Below are positions 11,901-24,325 of a stretch of 64,000 bases of DNA, piece by piece (positions within the stretch are counted from its first letter, which is position 1; every line of letters begins with the position of its first letter). The translations under genes and the position numbers were made by a program. The notes beneath the pieces were generated by a model. The model ran no database searches and was not told the DNA's origin. It was given only the letters and a program-made list of their open reading frames with translations. Source of the stretch: Manduca sexta (Eukaryota > Arthropoda > Insecta > Lepidoptera > Sphingidae); NCBI RefSeq assembly GCF_014839805.1, contig NC_051137.1, positions 8,545,170-8,609,169 of the forward strand, read 5' to 3'.

Positions 11901-13867
11901 TCTGTGTACGCGGCTCTGCTCGTGTGAAAGCGCTGGCATGGATTAAAAGTCCCACTGTATATTTTATCTACAATCAACAATACAATCTATTTATAACAAA
12001 CACACGGTCTGCATTTTTTGCAACTTTCATCTAAATAAATTCATCATTATAAGTTCTAATAAACATCCTAACATTGTCACAATCTTAAACGTTATACAGG
12101 CAGATGGTAGGATTACCAAAAATGTAAAATACGAAGGCACGTGTATCTTGATGTGTAAATTCAGGAGGCACAGTATGTTTACCCTAGAAATACTTACTAA
12201 TGACGCCTCAAATATACCATGACATTATAATTTCTCTCTCAATTTAGCCAGGGACATTCTATATTTATAGTATCTATTTAAAGATAGCTTGTGTGAAAAA
12301 TGAACGAACGTGTACAAGGGCTGTATAAAAAGATGTTGTCAATACTTAATAATTATATAACTTTTTTTGAAATTCTTGCTTACATGAGTATATTTTTATA
12401 TAATTTTAAATAATGTTAAAAATCTCTCTCCGTACTTTGTAATAATGTATTACTGTCCTGGTCGACATTTCAATTAAATAAATCATTAAAACATTGGGTA
12501 AACTAAGAATCATTAATACTTATTACTCCAGTATAATAACGTGAAGTTACATATAATTTTTAGTTTATATATAATATTTATTTATAAAAAACAATTAGTA
12601 GTGCTGTCTAGCTTTAGCTTGCTTATGGCACCAAATTGATGTCGTAATGCAGAGTATATAGAAATTTGATAATATTTATGCATGAATGCTTCATTTTTAA
12701 TTGCAAGCGCATACCCACGATTATTTTATCTACGTATACACAAACTCTTTGATTTATGTAGTTTAAAGTCGTACAAAAACTTCATTTTGTCTATCCACAT
12801 ATTACAACAATTTTTAAGCTTGCGCTATGAAATATTATAGATACATAATAATGAACATACATTGAAGACATATTCAGCTCTCCCACATCAGATCCAACCG
12901 CGTGACACAACACGACATAAAGGAATGTTAGAATTTTTTAGAAAGGGTGTCTTTGATGATTTATTATGCAAAAATAGTTTCTATCTAACAATAAATAATT
13001 AATATTTCAGGTATTTAGTTGCATTCTTTTAAACAATGTAAATACAGCAAAAATATTTTAGATTGCAAAATGACTAAGAAACCAATAAGTTTCGTATGTC
13101 AGAGAAATCGCGGGTCATAAGTAACAATGGTGAGGGACCAATGTACGGTCATATTATACACACGTAGTATAAGACTGCCGCCGCTATTGTTTGACTATCG
13201 GTAAATTTTTTCTCGTGTGCGTCACGGACGCGCTGTCAGAATGTTTGCCAACAGATTTCCATGCATAATGATTCGCAATTTTTAAATTGTATATTTTTGT
13301 GGGGTAACAGTATATTTAAGTCAATATTATTTATTTTTTTATTGTTAGTACAGGTTATCTATTGTTACTATGCTCTCTTAAGAACGTCCAATAATTTTTA
13401 AATACCTTATTGTTGAGGATATGACGGGTGTGCACTGTGCAAGTTAACTACTAGAGCTTTATTGCATTGTTCACCATCAATATATTATATTTTGACTCTA
13501 ATAAGAATGTTTTCCCATTTTCAACGTGTCTAAGTTATCAAATAAGTATGTAAACCATGTTTAGCTCGTGCGCGGTCTTGCTAATGGATTGCATTTAATA
13601 CAGAAATACTTAATGTTTCCAAAGAAACTTAATTATTTTCAAGTGTTTAATAAATACAATCAAAAATATAAATATTCTGCAATCTAAATCATACATTGGA
13701 CGCAATATCCGTATTTTTTTAATTATTTCGAATGTAAGGATTTCTTAGTATCTAAATGAGGTGCACTTGTGTAAGACCGTAGGAGTGGTAACATCGTATA
13801 AATTGAATAAACTACTATTGTGCTATTTTTGTTTTCTTACAACATTTCCTGCGACGCCATCTTGCCC
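11901..13867. other. Non-coding, nothing specific
   Basis: AT-rich, no exon found. The stretch 13165-13260 (cgccgctattgtttgac, gtcacggacgcgctgtc) is richer in CG than its surroundings and might be a repeat or an old regulatory patch. I cannot assign it. Confidence 0.4.
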
Positions 13868-13875
13868 CGTACGTC

Positions 13876-14370
13876 TAGGGATTGCGAGCCAGCACGATTT
13901 TCAATCCGGCCGGATTTTGTCGTATCTCTGTCGAACCTGTCGGATCTGCTCCGGATCCGGTCGGATTGGTGACACATGTCTATTTTTACATTGGAATAGT
14001 ATTCATTGCATCAACTACCTATTCGACGATTATGTTAGGGTGCAAAGTTCGTAAAAGAAATGTTTATTTTCTATGAAACCGTAATTATTTATATCTATTA
14101 ATTATAAAATTAATGAAGGGTTACCAAGGCATGAATCAATAATACTTTAAAAGTTATAACTGGATAGAATATATGTAACTATTATATTTTATATTAGAAA
14201 CTAGGTGCTGCATGCAATCCAGCCACGTGAAAAAACCGTCCTAGATAAAAAAGAGACTAGCCTACTACCTTAACAACAAACATTTTACATTCGGTACCCG
14301 GTCCGGTAGACTCCAAAATCCACCGGATCCGACGGATTTCCGGATCCAATTTTGCGGATTGCAATCCCTA
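13876..14370. mobile_element. Non-autonomous hAT-like element with 8-bp TSD
   Basis: The left end TAGGGATTGCGAGCC and the reverse complement of the right end TAGGGATTGCAATCC share a perfect 10-bp terminus. Direct flanks are cgtacgtc (13868-13875) and cgtacatc (14371-14378), an 8-bp target duplication with one mismatch. GGATCCGG-rich sub-terminal blocks occur inside both ends (13908-13968 and 14298-14347) in inverted orientation. TAGGG termini with 8-bp duplications are typical of hAT elements. It encodes no transposase. The frames at 13761-14076 read through its left half. Confidence 0.75.
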
Positions 14371-14378
14371 CGTACATC

Positions 14379-15099
14379 CTACTAGTTTGCGTGAGTGATT
14401 TCGACAAGTAAGATGTGTGTACAGTCCCAACAAACAGAGTACTTACCTATATTTTGTTGTTCCCGTGAAGTATCGGACTATTCCCATGCAAGAATTAACA
14501 TTTTTTAAATTGAGTATTGACTGATTTTTATGGTTTCTCCGGCTAAGTATTATAAGCAGTATAAGGTAAAAAAAAATCTATGAACTTGTTTATTCAAACT
14601 TGTCGAAACACGTCTATGCGTTAAAATACAAATCCTACGCGTCAAATTATTTATAGTTAAAGAACGGATTAAAATCGTCTAATTAGCACTTGTAAAACTA
14701 TCCAAATTTTTGTCAAAGTTAAAACATGAAGACGTGTCAACTCAGTATTTATTATTTTTTTAGCCTCTGGTGAACAACAATTTTATTTAATTTGCTATAG
14801 ATATATTTACAAATGTACGCAGTACGAATTATATCTTTACCTATATATACTTTAAAATGTTTACAGTGTTCGCAATGTAAAAAATATTCACACAAAGTGC
14901 CCGATTTAATCCCAACCCACTTATTAAATAAATAAAATACAAATAAAGGTTAATATTTAAAACAGATTTTAACACAATAATATTTACTTCATGGGAGTGC
15001 GTTGTTAAGTCACAAAGTGATTATATGTACTGTCGTTTAAGTAATACTGTTTTTAAAAGCGACTCATCTTCTTAATAATATTCTAAATACGAAAAGTTG
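14379..15099. other. Non-coding, nothing specific
   Basis: AT-rich sequence without exon-like frames, repeats or RNA genes that I can recognise. Confidence 0.45.
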
Positions 15100-15345
15100 C
15101 CAAAATATTTAGACGTTTTGATGTTTGTTAGAAGTAAACGCAGAACCAGTTAAATGGGTTTGGGTGAAATTTGGCACACGAATTAACATTGAATTAGCAT
15201 ATAACTTTTTGTCCCGGTAATTTGCTCCCATTGGAAAAAAAAGACGCTTTAAATAAACGGCCGTCATAGATAGCTTCTTGATTTAGGGACTTTTGTGACA
15301 GGAAAAGTTTATTACGTGGGCGAGGCCGCGAGCAACACTTAGTTT
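15100..15345 (-). repeat. LINE-tail remnant, inverted
   Basis: Contains 'gatgtttgttagaagtaaac', 'ggtgaaatttggcacacg', 'tttagggacttttgtgacag' and ends 'gggcgaggccgcgagcaa'. Read on the minus strand this is the 'ttgctcgcggcctcgccc' start of the same family seen at 1858 and 35786. Confidence 0.65.
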
Positions 15346-17109
15346 ATAAATAATATAATTTATACATACTTGTAAAATTTCAATTAAACCTATCAAAGTT
15401 AAATGTATTAAGAACAAAATCCATGTTTGATACAAGAACATATTAAAATACAATGTCTTAAAATGTAAATGGTTACTTATCTATCCCCTAAAAATTAGCA
15501 GAGAACAAATAAAATATGTTAAAAGGCTTATAAAGTCAAAAAATATTTAAAGCCAACTGATTACACAAAATTGATAGCAAACAAAGGTAAAATAACCTAA
15601 TTGTGAATCACGATTCCAAAACAAGTCACGCAAAATCATCATTCAAAATAAAATAAATGTAAAGCAGTACATCAATGAAAGTTGCGACAAAATTACTAAT
15701 TTCCAAGCGTACTTAACTTAATCTTTATTGCCTAACCTTTACTTAATAATATTTAATGTCGCTGGCAACCTTGAAATTTAAATCCAATTGCGTATTGTCA
15801 CTAGTCTAATCTAATTACTAATTTAATTGACTGCAGAAGTTTTCGGGTTCCTAAGAGAGTGCGGACGAAACAACTGATAACCCTCAGGGTAATAATGTAA
15901 TTACACAAACAATTTCGAAATTATATTTGAGGTGTAATAAATTAGAAGTTTGTGAAAATATTTTCCGAGAAGAGAGATAATATTTCACAAGGCAAATTTA
16001 TAAAACACGTTTACGTGAATTTAATACTCCATTAATATCTTAGTTCAAGTTTATTTGTTGACATAATTTATGTACATAACGAGCGAATAAGTAATACAAT
16101 TACCATATAAAAAAAATAAACTGAACACGAAAGTATGAATTACACTGAATACAAGAAAACAGGAATATAGTCTAATGCACGTTTGCCATCTTTGCCATTA
16201 TCGCTTGAAAATACGAACAAACTTTACCCTTAATTCCTGTGCAGTAAGTATTATCACGAATGATTTATCCGAAGTCTCTTCAAAACATACAAATTAGTTT
16301 ACGGTCCATAGTGTTTAGATAGAACACACTACACTGTGCTTTATGTTCGACAATGTTATCACGCACGTACAGTTAGCTTTGGTTGCATGAATCGTGATTT
16401 TGTTCGTCATTATGTACGGCCAGTTAAAATTAAATGGAAGTTTATATGAATGAAGGTTTAGACTCTAAACTTTAGAATAATATAAGTATCAAAGGCTTCT
16501 AATATCCGAGATTTTATAAGCCGATGCTAAACAAAAATAGACAATAAATGCATATTAGTATAAAATATATTTTTCGCATCTTTGTAAACTGATCTAGTCA
16601 CTATCACTGTCTATGAAATTGGATTTTTTGTATTTTTCGAAGACAAGGAATCTTGGCCCATTTTCAGTTTAAATATAGCACACATTGACATTAAGACAAC
16701 AAAAGATAATAGATCAATTACATTACTTATTTCAATAAAATTCAATTTAAGACAGCTTTAAGATCTAAAGGTTATGCCGAAAGAAGTGAAAAAGGAATTT
16801 TGTAAAGAAGCATTGGGTGTTTTCGATTAACAGGAAATCTACAGAAGAGATTGAATTTGGAACGAAGACAGCATTCGAGTGTGCTTCCAATACATTATAC
16901 GTTTAACAATGTCATTACTGTACTGATTTACTAGAATGTTATTGAATGACGAGACGAGCAAGCTGCGGAGGTAATGTTAAGATGCTTTATTCAGCAAAAT
17001 GGCGTGCTAACCGTAGTTTTAGTTGTAATAGTTTTACTATGTACTTGAAATATATAAAACATATTGAAAAAAAAACATAATATTCCACTATGTTATCTTT
17101 ATTTGCTTT
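15346..17109. other. Non-coding, nothing specific
   Basis: AT-rich sequence with no coding or repeat signature that I can defend. Confidence 0.45.
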
Positions 17110-17320
17110 GAATGAGCTTGCCATTCGCCTGATGGTAAGCGATACGACCGCCCACAAACAGTAGAAACACCATCCAACACCTTAAATTACAAAAGAATTG
17201 TTTGGTATTCCACTGCGCTTGCCATCCTGAGACAGGAGATGTTAAGTCTCATTACGTCCAGTAGTTACACTGGCTACAATGACCTTCAAGCCGAAATACA
17301 ACAGTGACTACACACATTTA
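17110..17320 (+). repeat. Dispersed repeat 'gatggtaagcgatacgaccg..'
   Basis: 'cctgatggtaagcgatacga', 'gtagaaacaccatccaacac', 'tattccactgcgcttgcc' and 'gatgttaagtctcattacgt' occur in the order of a common lepidopteran dispersed repeat, usually found in introns. A decayed copy lies near 36500-36680, and head fragments appear near 47265-47300 and 60870-60910. Confidence 0.6.
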
Positions 17321-17933
17321 TTACAACAAAGTATGTAACTATTATAACAAAGTACTTCATTGCGCTCGATAAGGGTTTTTGCTCGAGAATTCTCGAGGCG
17401 GGAATTATCGAGAAATTTAGCCAAAGTCGAGAAAAAATACTCGAGACTTCCAGGAATCATTTTAAAGGACACTCGAGCTAAAAAAAAGCAAGCAGAACGA
17501 CCATCTTTCTCATAACTCCATTAGTCAGTGCGTGGTAGTTGGTTAAGTACTTGTATTTTATTCTGAATTCATTTATTTTATGTTAGTTGAAGGAATTATA
17601 ATACTTATTATCTTTATTTTGTGTCATTAGAAAACTAAGGTAGGCTCAGAAAACAGAACAGCTCACTTTTGCTTACTGATAATATCATGTGGATGTATTT
17701 TTTGAAATTAGAATCGCAAACAACTAAGTAGGTCACGTAATATTAGATGATCATCGCCCCACATAAACACCCACATACCAAATTGTACTTATGCCTTTGA
17801 TTGATTTCATTGTTTGACAGAATTTTCATTCCGACAGGATGTTGATTATCGTCCCGTGTTGTCTAATTAAAACACTGATTTAGTAATTAAAGCTATTGCA
17901 AAATACCTACTTTTAATGTCGTTATGTTTGTTT
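17321..17933. other. Non-coding; CTCGAG-rich patch at 17370-17475
   Basis: Five ctcgag or tcgaga strings cluster within ~100 bp (for example gctcgagaattctcgaggc). The rest is AT-rich and featureless. Confidence 0.4.
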
Positions 17934-18170
17934 ACTGCCTCCTTGGTTTCGTTGTATAGCGGTTCGATTCCCGGGTCGGTTAAAGTGCTATAAGGATATT
18001 TTGCTCAGTATCAGCCTGAAATAAGGACTTGTACTCAGCAAATGCCAATATGGTCGCCTCCTATTATATTCTGAGATAGGACCAAACATAACCGGCAAAA
18101 TGTGATTTCTGGCGACTCTTAAAAAAGAAAAACAACATGCCGTTATGGCAGAAAGAAGTAATATCATTTC
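17934..18170 (+). mobile_element. tRNA-derived SINE, family B, diverged copy
   Basis: Starts 'actgcctccttggtttcgtt', has a B-box-like 'ggttcgattcccgggtcgg' at ~17961, then 'tttgctcagtatcagcct' and 'atatggtcgcctcc', the order of the family-B copies at 29558 and 50437. The short minus frame 17988-18173 lies within it. Confidence 0.7.
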
Positions 18171-18180
18171 CACATATAGC

Positions 18181-21100
18181 CGGTTATATTAAGTCCTAAT
18201 TAATTGGAGATGGGCCTATCACCATTTCACAAGTACAATTTCAGACTCCGATCTGGTAAGTACCGAGCGGAGAAAATCGAGTATCACAATATAGGTACTC
18301 AACCAATAATATTTTGTTAATCCACACATTGTCTATCTACGTGTCAACATTATTTCAATACGTTCAGCAGTTTTAGCGACTATAAAATAAACCAACCCCG
18401 TAAAAAGATTCACAAATTATATTATTTTATATGTTCAGAAGTTTTTTAAACTTGATTTTATTGGTTTCATATGCTAGCCACTCTATTGTTATTTTAAATT
18501 TAGAAACAAAAATTAAATATATCTAGTAAGTCCTTTTAAACATTTAAAACTATCAATAAGTCGAAAATATCATAAGAAATACTGTTCAAGAATACTGGTG
18601 CCTACATAAATGAAACACATTGAAAAATCAGAAACCCGAGGGTTTCATCATCAAGAGGATTTCAGCATTGTGATGTTCTGATATTATGTTAACTCTCATA
18701 AAAACCAATAATTAACTGGCTACGTCACTTTGGCTTAACCCCAACCGTTAATTATAATTTTTACCTGGTTCACTATACCATTCCTGGGAAAAAGCCTTGC
18801 ACATTGTTAATGGACGAGAGTTTGGGTCACAATCTGTTCACGCTAGTCCAATGCGGGTTTGTAGGCCGCCATCGCCTCGTCTGTTGCGCTTCCACGAGCC
18901 GTCGAAAAATGGCTTGGGTCCAAAAGTTGTTAGTCCAACTATTTCTAACTGTAATGGATATTGCAGTATAATTTTTTAAATATATTTTTCAGTAGTCAAG
19001 AATACAAATACTGCATTGAATTTGCTAAAAGCGATAACTATTGTAAATAATTGTGGACAAGTACACAAATTTTATTACCTCGAGTGTGATCCGTTTTGTG
19101 CTAGCCGATATAACAATAACAAATGATACTGAAAGATACGGGATATAAATTATAAAAAAAGCATTTTTTATTTGGCCGTATTTTTCACTATAATAATATT
19201 TATCATGTACATTGATTTTATTTGAAGGCCGAAAGGTGTGATTCTAATCGAATATAACGCAACACAAATGCTACTAACCTTCTGTAGGTCTGGACGTACA
19301 TTGTATGTATGCGCTAGCTCTAATGTCGGCTTATAGCAAAACACTTGAACTAACAGGATCTAGTTTTTGTTAAATTATGCTTAGTTTTAGACAATGTGAG
19401 AAGTGTGAACGTCATGAGGGATGGCTCTCATACATGAGTCCCTCGGCCTAACAACATTTATCTTTTTGAAAGTTAACGCTTTCACGGTTACTTTGGTATA
19501 ATAGATGGCCGTCAAATATGATCTGCGGTGATCGAATCAGACCGCCTTATGCTTGTCGATTTTTCAATAGAAATGTATTCATACAATTTAAGAAAAATAA
19601 TGTGCTAAAATACCAATTAAGTCAACTTTTGAAAACAATAGAACAAAAGGTTGGGGCGGCTCGGTGCGCCACTTGCCATCTGTATACCGTGAGAAGCTAG
19701 TATTGATACGTTCCAGTTTGTTAGACAGGAACATCAGATTACACAAGGAAAACAATAACACAAGGGTTGTTTCTTTCGTGAGAAAATTATCAAAACACGC
19801 AGTATTGGATGAAATTATATGGGCATATCTCGTACATGCCCAGCCATTTACAGAAATTTCGATCATTAGGATCGCAAAAATTACAAGTTCATTGTACATA
19901 TAGTATATATAAATTCATTGTTCATTATATCATAATCTAAAACTGATGCCATGGGTTTAGTCCATGGAGGTTGTACCTTAGTATATATTAATTCCATGGT
20001 ATAGACAGTAAGTAAATGCTGTTTATAGGTCATCGATATCAAATCTCTGAGTCCTTTAATATAACCTAATAAGGAGTCAAGAAAATACTATTTTACCTTG
20101 ACCTACATTCCCCTACAACCTATAAAATAGATAACTAAAACATAATACGTATGATTATTAATTTAATATAATAACAATATTCATCGTTATATATAGGTGA
20201 AGGATAACAAAATCTTTAAGTAAATACATAAATTGCGAAGTAACTGGGACATTTTAATTAACAGAAAATACTAACACAATTTGAAGGCAGCAGGAATGAC
20301 AGCCGCAATATAAGAGACCATCAGAGCCACAGAATACACGAATATCACACCTATTTCATATGTTCTGAGATCAAAGCAGTCGCAGCTGTTTTGGTTATTT
20401 AAACGTAGCAGAAACGCGTAATAAACATATTTTTCTCCAACGTAAATCAGTCAGCTCAACTGGGATTGAACTAATATCTCTCAGAAAACTGCCGTGAATT
20501 AAAAGTTTTCTATATTTCGTAGTAGTGTAAGATTTCAGGATGCCCAAATTGTGAGATCCACATAATCACGAAAACATAAAACGAAATAGTTTTTAGGCTT
20601 GTGTGTGATAAGCTAAAATATTTTCATTGCAGACGGGTCAAGTTAAGTTCTACTGTGGTTTTAAATACATTCTAATGAAGCCAGCTTACAGGAAAGTAGT
20701 GAAAATATTATAATTTTTATAAAAAATAATGGAAAGAATGCGTCGCAAACCTTGGTGAAGACAAAGAAAACCGTAACCAACCTATCAGCCTTTGACTCGC
20801 TATCTAACTGATCATTGTTTTATTTAGATAAGTAGTTCAGTTACAGCACTTATTTTTTGTTTATCATTCTTTAAGAATTCGTCATTAATAAAATTTCTTT
20901 TATCAACTTAAAAATAAAAATAACTCCGAGGGGATATAGTCCTCCACGTTTTCAATATTTTTTTTAATTTTTGGGAATAATGATAAAAATAATAAGCGTA
21001 AAGTTGTTAATAAAAAACACGAGGAAAAACAAATGTTAGAGTGAATTAATCAAACCAATGTGAGAAAATAAGCTATCCTACAAAGATTGGTCCGAGTGCT

Positions 21101-22870
21101 TACAACAAACTTTTCCTTTGGGACGGAAAGTATTTACAGGGCCTCTCTGCGAGCGTAGTTAAGGAAATGATATGACATACCTACCGATGAATAGAACGAA
21201 TTATACACTAATTTTGTATAAGGGTTTAAAGGGGACAGCTGTATAATACCAAATATGTTACAACTTACAGGTTATTAGATGTTTTTTTAGCCAGTAAGTA
21301 GGCCACTCGATATCGAATTATTTCTATCACTGGAACGATATTTCTGTAAAATCATGTGTTGTGCTCGATTTAAAGGAGGGAATGGACAATCCAGGTCGAA
21401 GTTAAGGCCTTCAGACTTGATACAGAATTCAAAACAGCAAAGTGACTTTTTTCATTGACTTGTAACACATTATTACGAAGCTGGTCAAAGCGACTCATTC
21501 ATGTTATACACACATATATTTACAACGTGGTACTAAAAAACCGTCAGAATTTATTTAACTAAACATAAAACGATACTTATACAGGGTAGACAATAACCAA
21601 TGGGATAAAGAAACGGATATAAACTGGATAGCACTAAAACATGTCACGGGCCGGTTCATTTCCATTTCGGTACCTTAGTATGACCCTGCTGGGATACCCT
21701 TTTAGAATAGTCGAGTTAATACTGTCTTGCTGTAGCGAAGGGTAAAATTTTCTGATAGGGATACCGACACAACATATGGATTCTACTAATATACATAAAT
21801 AGGGTCTGTAAATATTTAAAAGATAAGATTATATATAATTTACGAAAAGGAAGCGGACAGGACTCGAATTTGCTTGGAACTGCTCTATTATAGGGATCCT
21901 GATGAGTAGGTATTCTGCATCCACATTCGTGTATCAGAAAATAAACGAATTTGACGAAGCGATCTATAAATTATGACGACTTAAATTTATATGAGTATGC
22001 GCTGAAAGACGTGTAACATTGTTCATATTTATATATTACCAATGTGACTTCAAGAAGAATGCACTGTTGTAAATTAAAAGATAAAACATATTGTAATATA
22101 TCGCAAACTTTGTAACTGAGTGCAAAAAGAAATTTATGAGTATTTCATAAGTTATATGACATGTTTCACTCCTCAGGCGTACATTTTGTTTTTGTAATAG
22201 TTTATGAGATTACTTCGCTTCACCTCCACCTAAAAGCGGTATGGCGATTAATCACTTACCATTGATAGGTTACATTACCGCCGAAGCCAAATGTTTCCTA
22301 CATAAAATTCTTTTATTTACGCACGAAGAACACCATTTCAGACGTTTAAACAATGGGGCGCAAAGTATTATGCCGATTTAAACGAATCTCTGGAACTTAT
22401 ATATTTAAATTGAGTAAAACATTGCGATGAAATTCCAGCATAATTATGATCTGATGTAAATGCATAAACGAAACCGTTTTTGGACGGACGTAGTTTGTCG
22501 TCACGCTCCTTGCCTACTCGATAAATTTTCTATCAAAAGACGCTGTAAACGTACCTCCTGTTGTTATTCTCCAAAGCGTGTTTTATAAGATAAAGGTGAA
22601 GTTAAAAGGGCGATCTAAGGTTTTGGTAAATTTCAAATATCTGCCGAGAGATTACATAGACTTATCGTGTATGTACACACAAAGAGAGAAAGCCGTTTCT
22701 TCATTACCAGACGCTAAATGAACATGAATATAACATTATAAAGGTAGATAAGTCCGTTTCACACGGTACTACCAGGTCACCACCGTCACGTATTATTAGT
22801 ATTTGTAGCATGTTTCTTTTATTAAATTTGGAGTAAGCATAGATTTTAGTTCCAGTAATCTCTTTTAAAA
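18181..22870. other. Non-coding desert
   Basis: No conserved exon. Minor traces: a LINE-tail fragment near 18330-18400 (acgttcagcagttttagcg) and a palindrome CCATGG-GTTTAGT-CCATGG near 19950. The overlapping frames 19588-19899 (minus) and 19664-19903 (plus) are mutually exclusive shadows without domain features. Confidence 0.5.
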
Positions 22871-23200
22871 GCGGCGATAGCCTAGTTGGGTGTGGAACGG
22901 TCTGCCAAGACGAATGTCCGCAGGTTCAAATCCCAAGGGCACACACCTCTGACTTTTCTAAAAAATCATATGTGTATTCTTTGTGAATTTATCGTCCGCT
23001 TTAACGGTGAAGGAAAACATCGTGAGGAAACCTGCACATCCGAGAAGTTCTCTATAGGAATTTCGAAGGTGTGTGAAGTCTACCAACCCACACTAGGCCA
23101 GCGTGGTGGACTAAGGCCTAATCCCTCTCAGTAGTTAGAGGAGGCCCGTGCTCAGCAGTGGGCAAGTATATAATACAGGGCTGATATTATTATTATTATA
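22871..23200 (+). mobile_element. tRNA-derived SINE, family A, young copy 1
   Basis: RNA polymerase III A box TAGCCTAGTTGG near 22879 and B box GGTTCAAATCC near 22923 sit ~45 bp apart, as in a tRNA. A tRNA-unrelated body and an ATT microsatellite tail follow. It differs from the copy at 30758 at only about ten positions over ~325 bp, so both are recent. No clear target duplication flanks this copy. The 82-codon frame 22886-23134 is a read-through of the SINE, not a gene. Confidence 0.85.
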
Positions 23201-23984
23201 TAACCTTGTTTATATCCCAAAATTTATATTTTAGTTTATAAACAGTGACCTTTTTGTTGATTTTAGGTGCCAGTTCAATTCATAGTATCAGAATTGGAAG
23301 CTAAAATCGAAATCCAGTATTTTTATTTTGATATTTCCAGTTGCAAATGCCTATCTTCTAGTTCAAAATCGAGAAATACATTTAAACGATCAAAAATCTC
23401 TTTATTCTGTTATAATTATTGGGACTTTTTTATGTTCAAAATGTACACATTTACAGATAAATCCGTTTACCTGGAAACACTATTTTCACAATAGACTGCT
23501 CAGACCTCTTGTACGTAAAGGAGTTCTAAATTTAAATCGTAATAATCTTCCTTGATCCTATTTGAGGCTGCTAAGTAAAACGATTGCGTGATATATGATA
23601 AATATTTTATAAATTGTTACTTATTACCCTCGTGTTTCGAAGAGTAAATTAATGTAAACAGATATATTTTGTAATAAAATAAAACCTCACAAAGTTTATG
23701 CGTATCTGTAAATCTGACTGTTACCTTTTTGTTTCGTAAATAAATTAATTATGTAGGTATTTGTTTCAGTTTGTAAGCAAATAAAATGATCAACAGTTAA
23801 ATAAATACTGAAATAGGTATACAGTTTTATGTTCATGAAAAGTAACAAAGTAATTTACTTAATGTAAATTAATAAGGGATTTTCGTCAATTTTATTATTC
23901 GTCGGTGTCGATACCACACAAAGTTTTTTTTATCACGACGATCCGTTAATTCGTTTTATTCGTTTACGAATTTCTGCGGAAGTC
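23201..23984. other. Non-coding, nothing specific
   Basis: Two overlapping 75-codon frames (23267-23494 and 23328-23555) have no recognisable similarity and no convincing splice context. Confidence 0.4.
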
Positions 23985-24240
23985 GTCATTATCATCATCA
24001 GCCACATTAAGTCCATTGGTGAACATAAGCCTGCCCCAAAGATTCCCAGAAGGACCTGTCGATAGCGGCCTGCATCCAGCGTGTTCCTGCGACCTTTATC
24101 TGCGGGAGTGTTTCCATCTAAAACATTCTACCCACTCAAACCGCAATGACTCTCCCTTAAGCCGAAGGTCGTGTGTACGCATCTACATACAACCGCAGTC
24201 CCCACAGGTATTGGCCCTTAAGCCGACCCACGAGGTTTGA
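23985..24240 (+). repeat. Fragment of 'catcatcatcagcc..gtccattggtgaacata' repeat
   Basis: 'catcatcagcc', 'aagtccattggtgaacataa', 'cagaaggacctgtcgatagc' and 'gcctgcatccagcgtg' follow the order of a widespread insect non-LTR 3' region. The head of the same family is visible at 62694-62745 inside an intron of the ASB gene. Read as protein it gives only a decayed frame (24016-24240). Confidence 0.6.
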
Positions 24241-24245
24241 GCATC

Positions 24246-24281
24246 TAGTGACATACCTACAAGGGTGTAGGTATGTCACTA
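24246..24281. repeat. Perfect hairpin 1 (16-bp arms, AGGG loop)
   Basis: TAGTGACATACCTACA, loop AGGG, then the exact reverse complement TGTAGGTATGTCACTA. It directly abuts the repeat at 23985-24240. Confidence 0.9.
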
Positions 24282-24287
24282 ACAAAA

Positions 24288-24325
24288 ACAGAATAAGCAA
24301 AAGTAGGGACTTTTGCTTATTCTGT
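24288..24325. repeat. Perfect hairpin 2 (17-bp arms, AGGG loop)
   Basis: ACAGAATAAGCAAAAGT, loop AGGG, then the exact reverse complement ACTTTTGCTTATTCTGT. It lies 6 bp after hairpin 1. The arm sequences are unrelated but the loop is identical. Confidence 0.9.

Noticed and set aside
17934..18170. tRNA gene candidate because of 'ggttcgattcccgggtcgg'
   Set aside because: Only the B-box/T-arm region is tRNA-like. There is no acceptor-stem pairing or anticodon arm, and the flanks match other SINE copies.
19588..19903. Overlapping ~100- and 79-codon ORFs on both strands
   Set aside because: They are antisense to each other over most of their length, with no recognisable protein features and no splice context.
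22886..23134. 82-codon ORF, nearly identical to one at 30774-31010, which might look like a conserved gene pair
   Set aside because: Both frames lie inside family-A SINEs that carry A and B boxes and an ATT tail. The identity comes from recent SINE copying.
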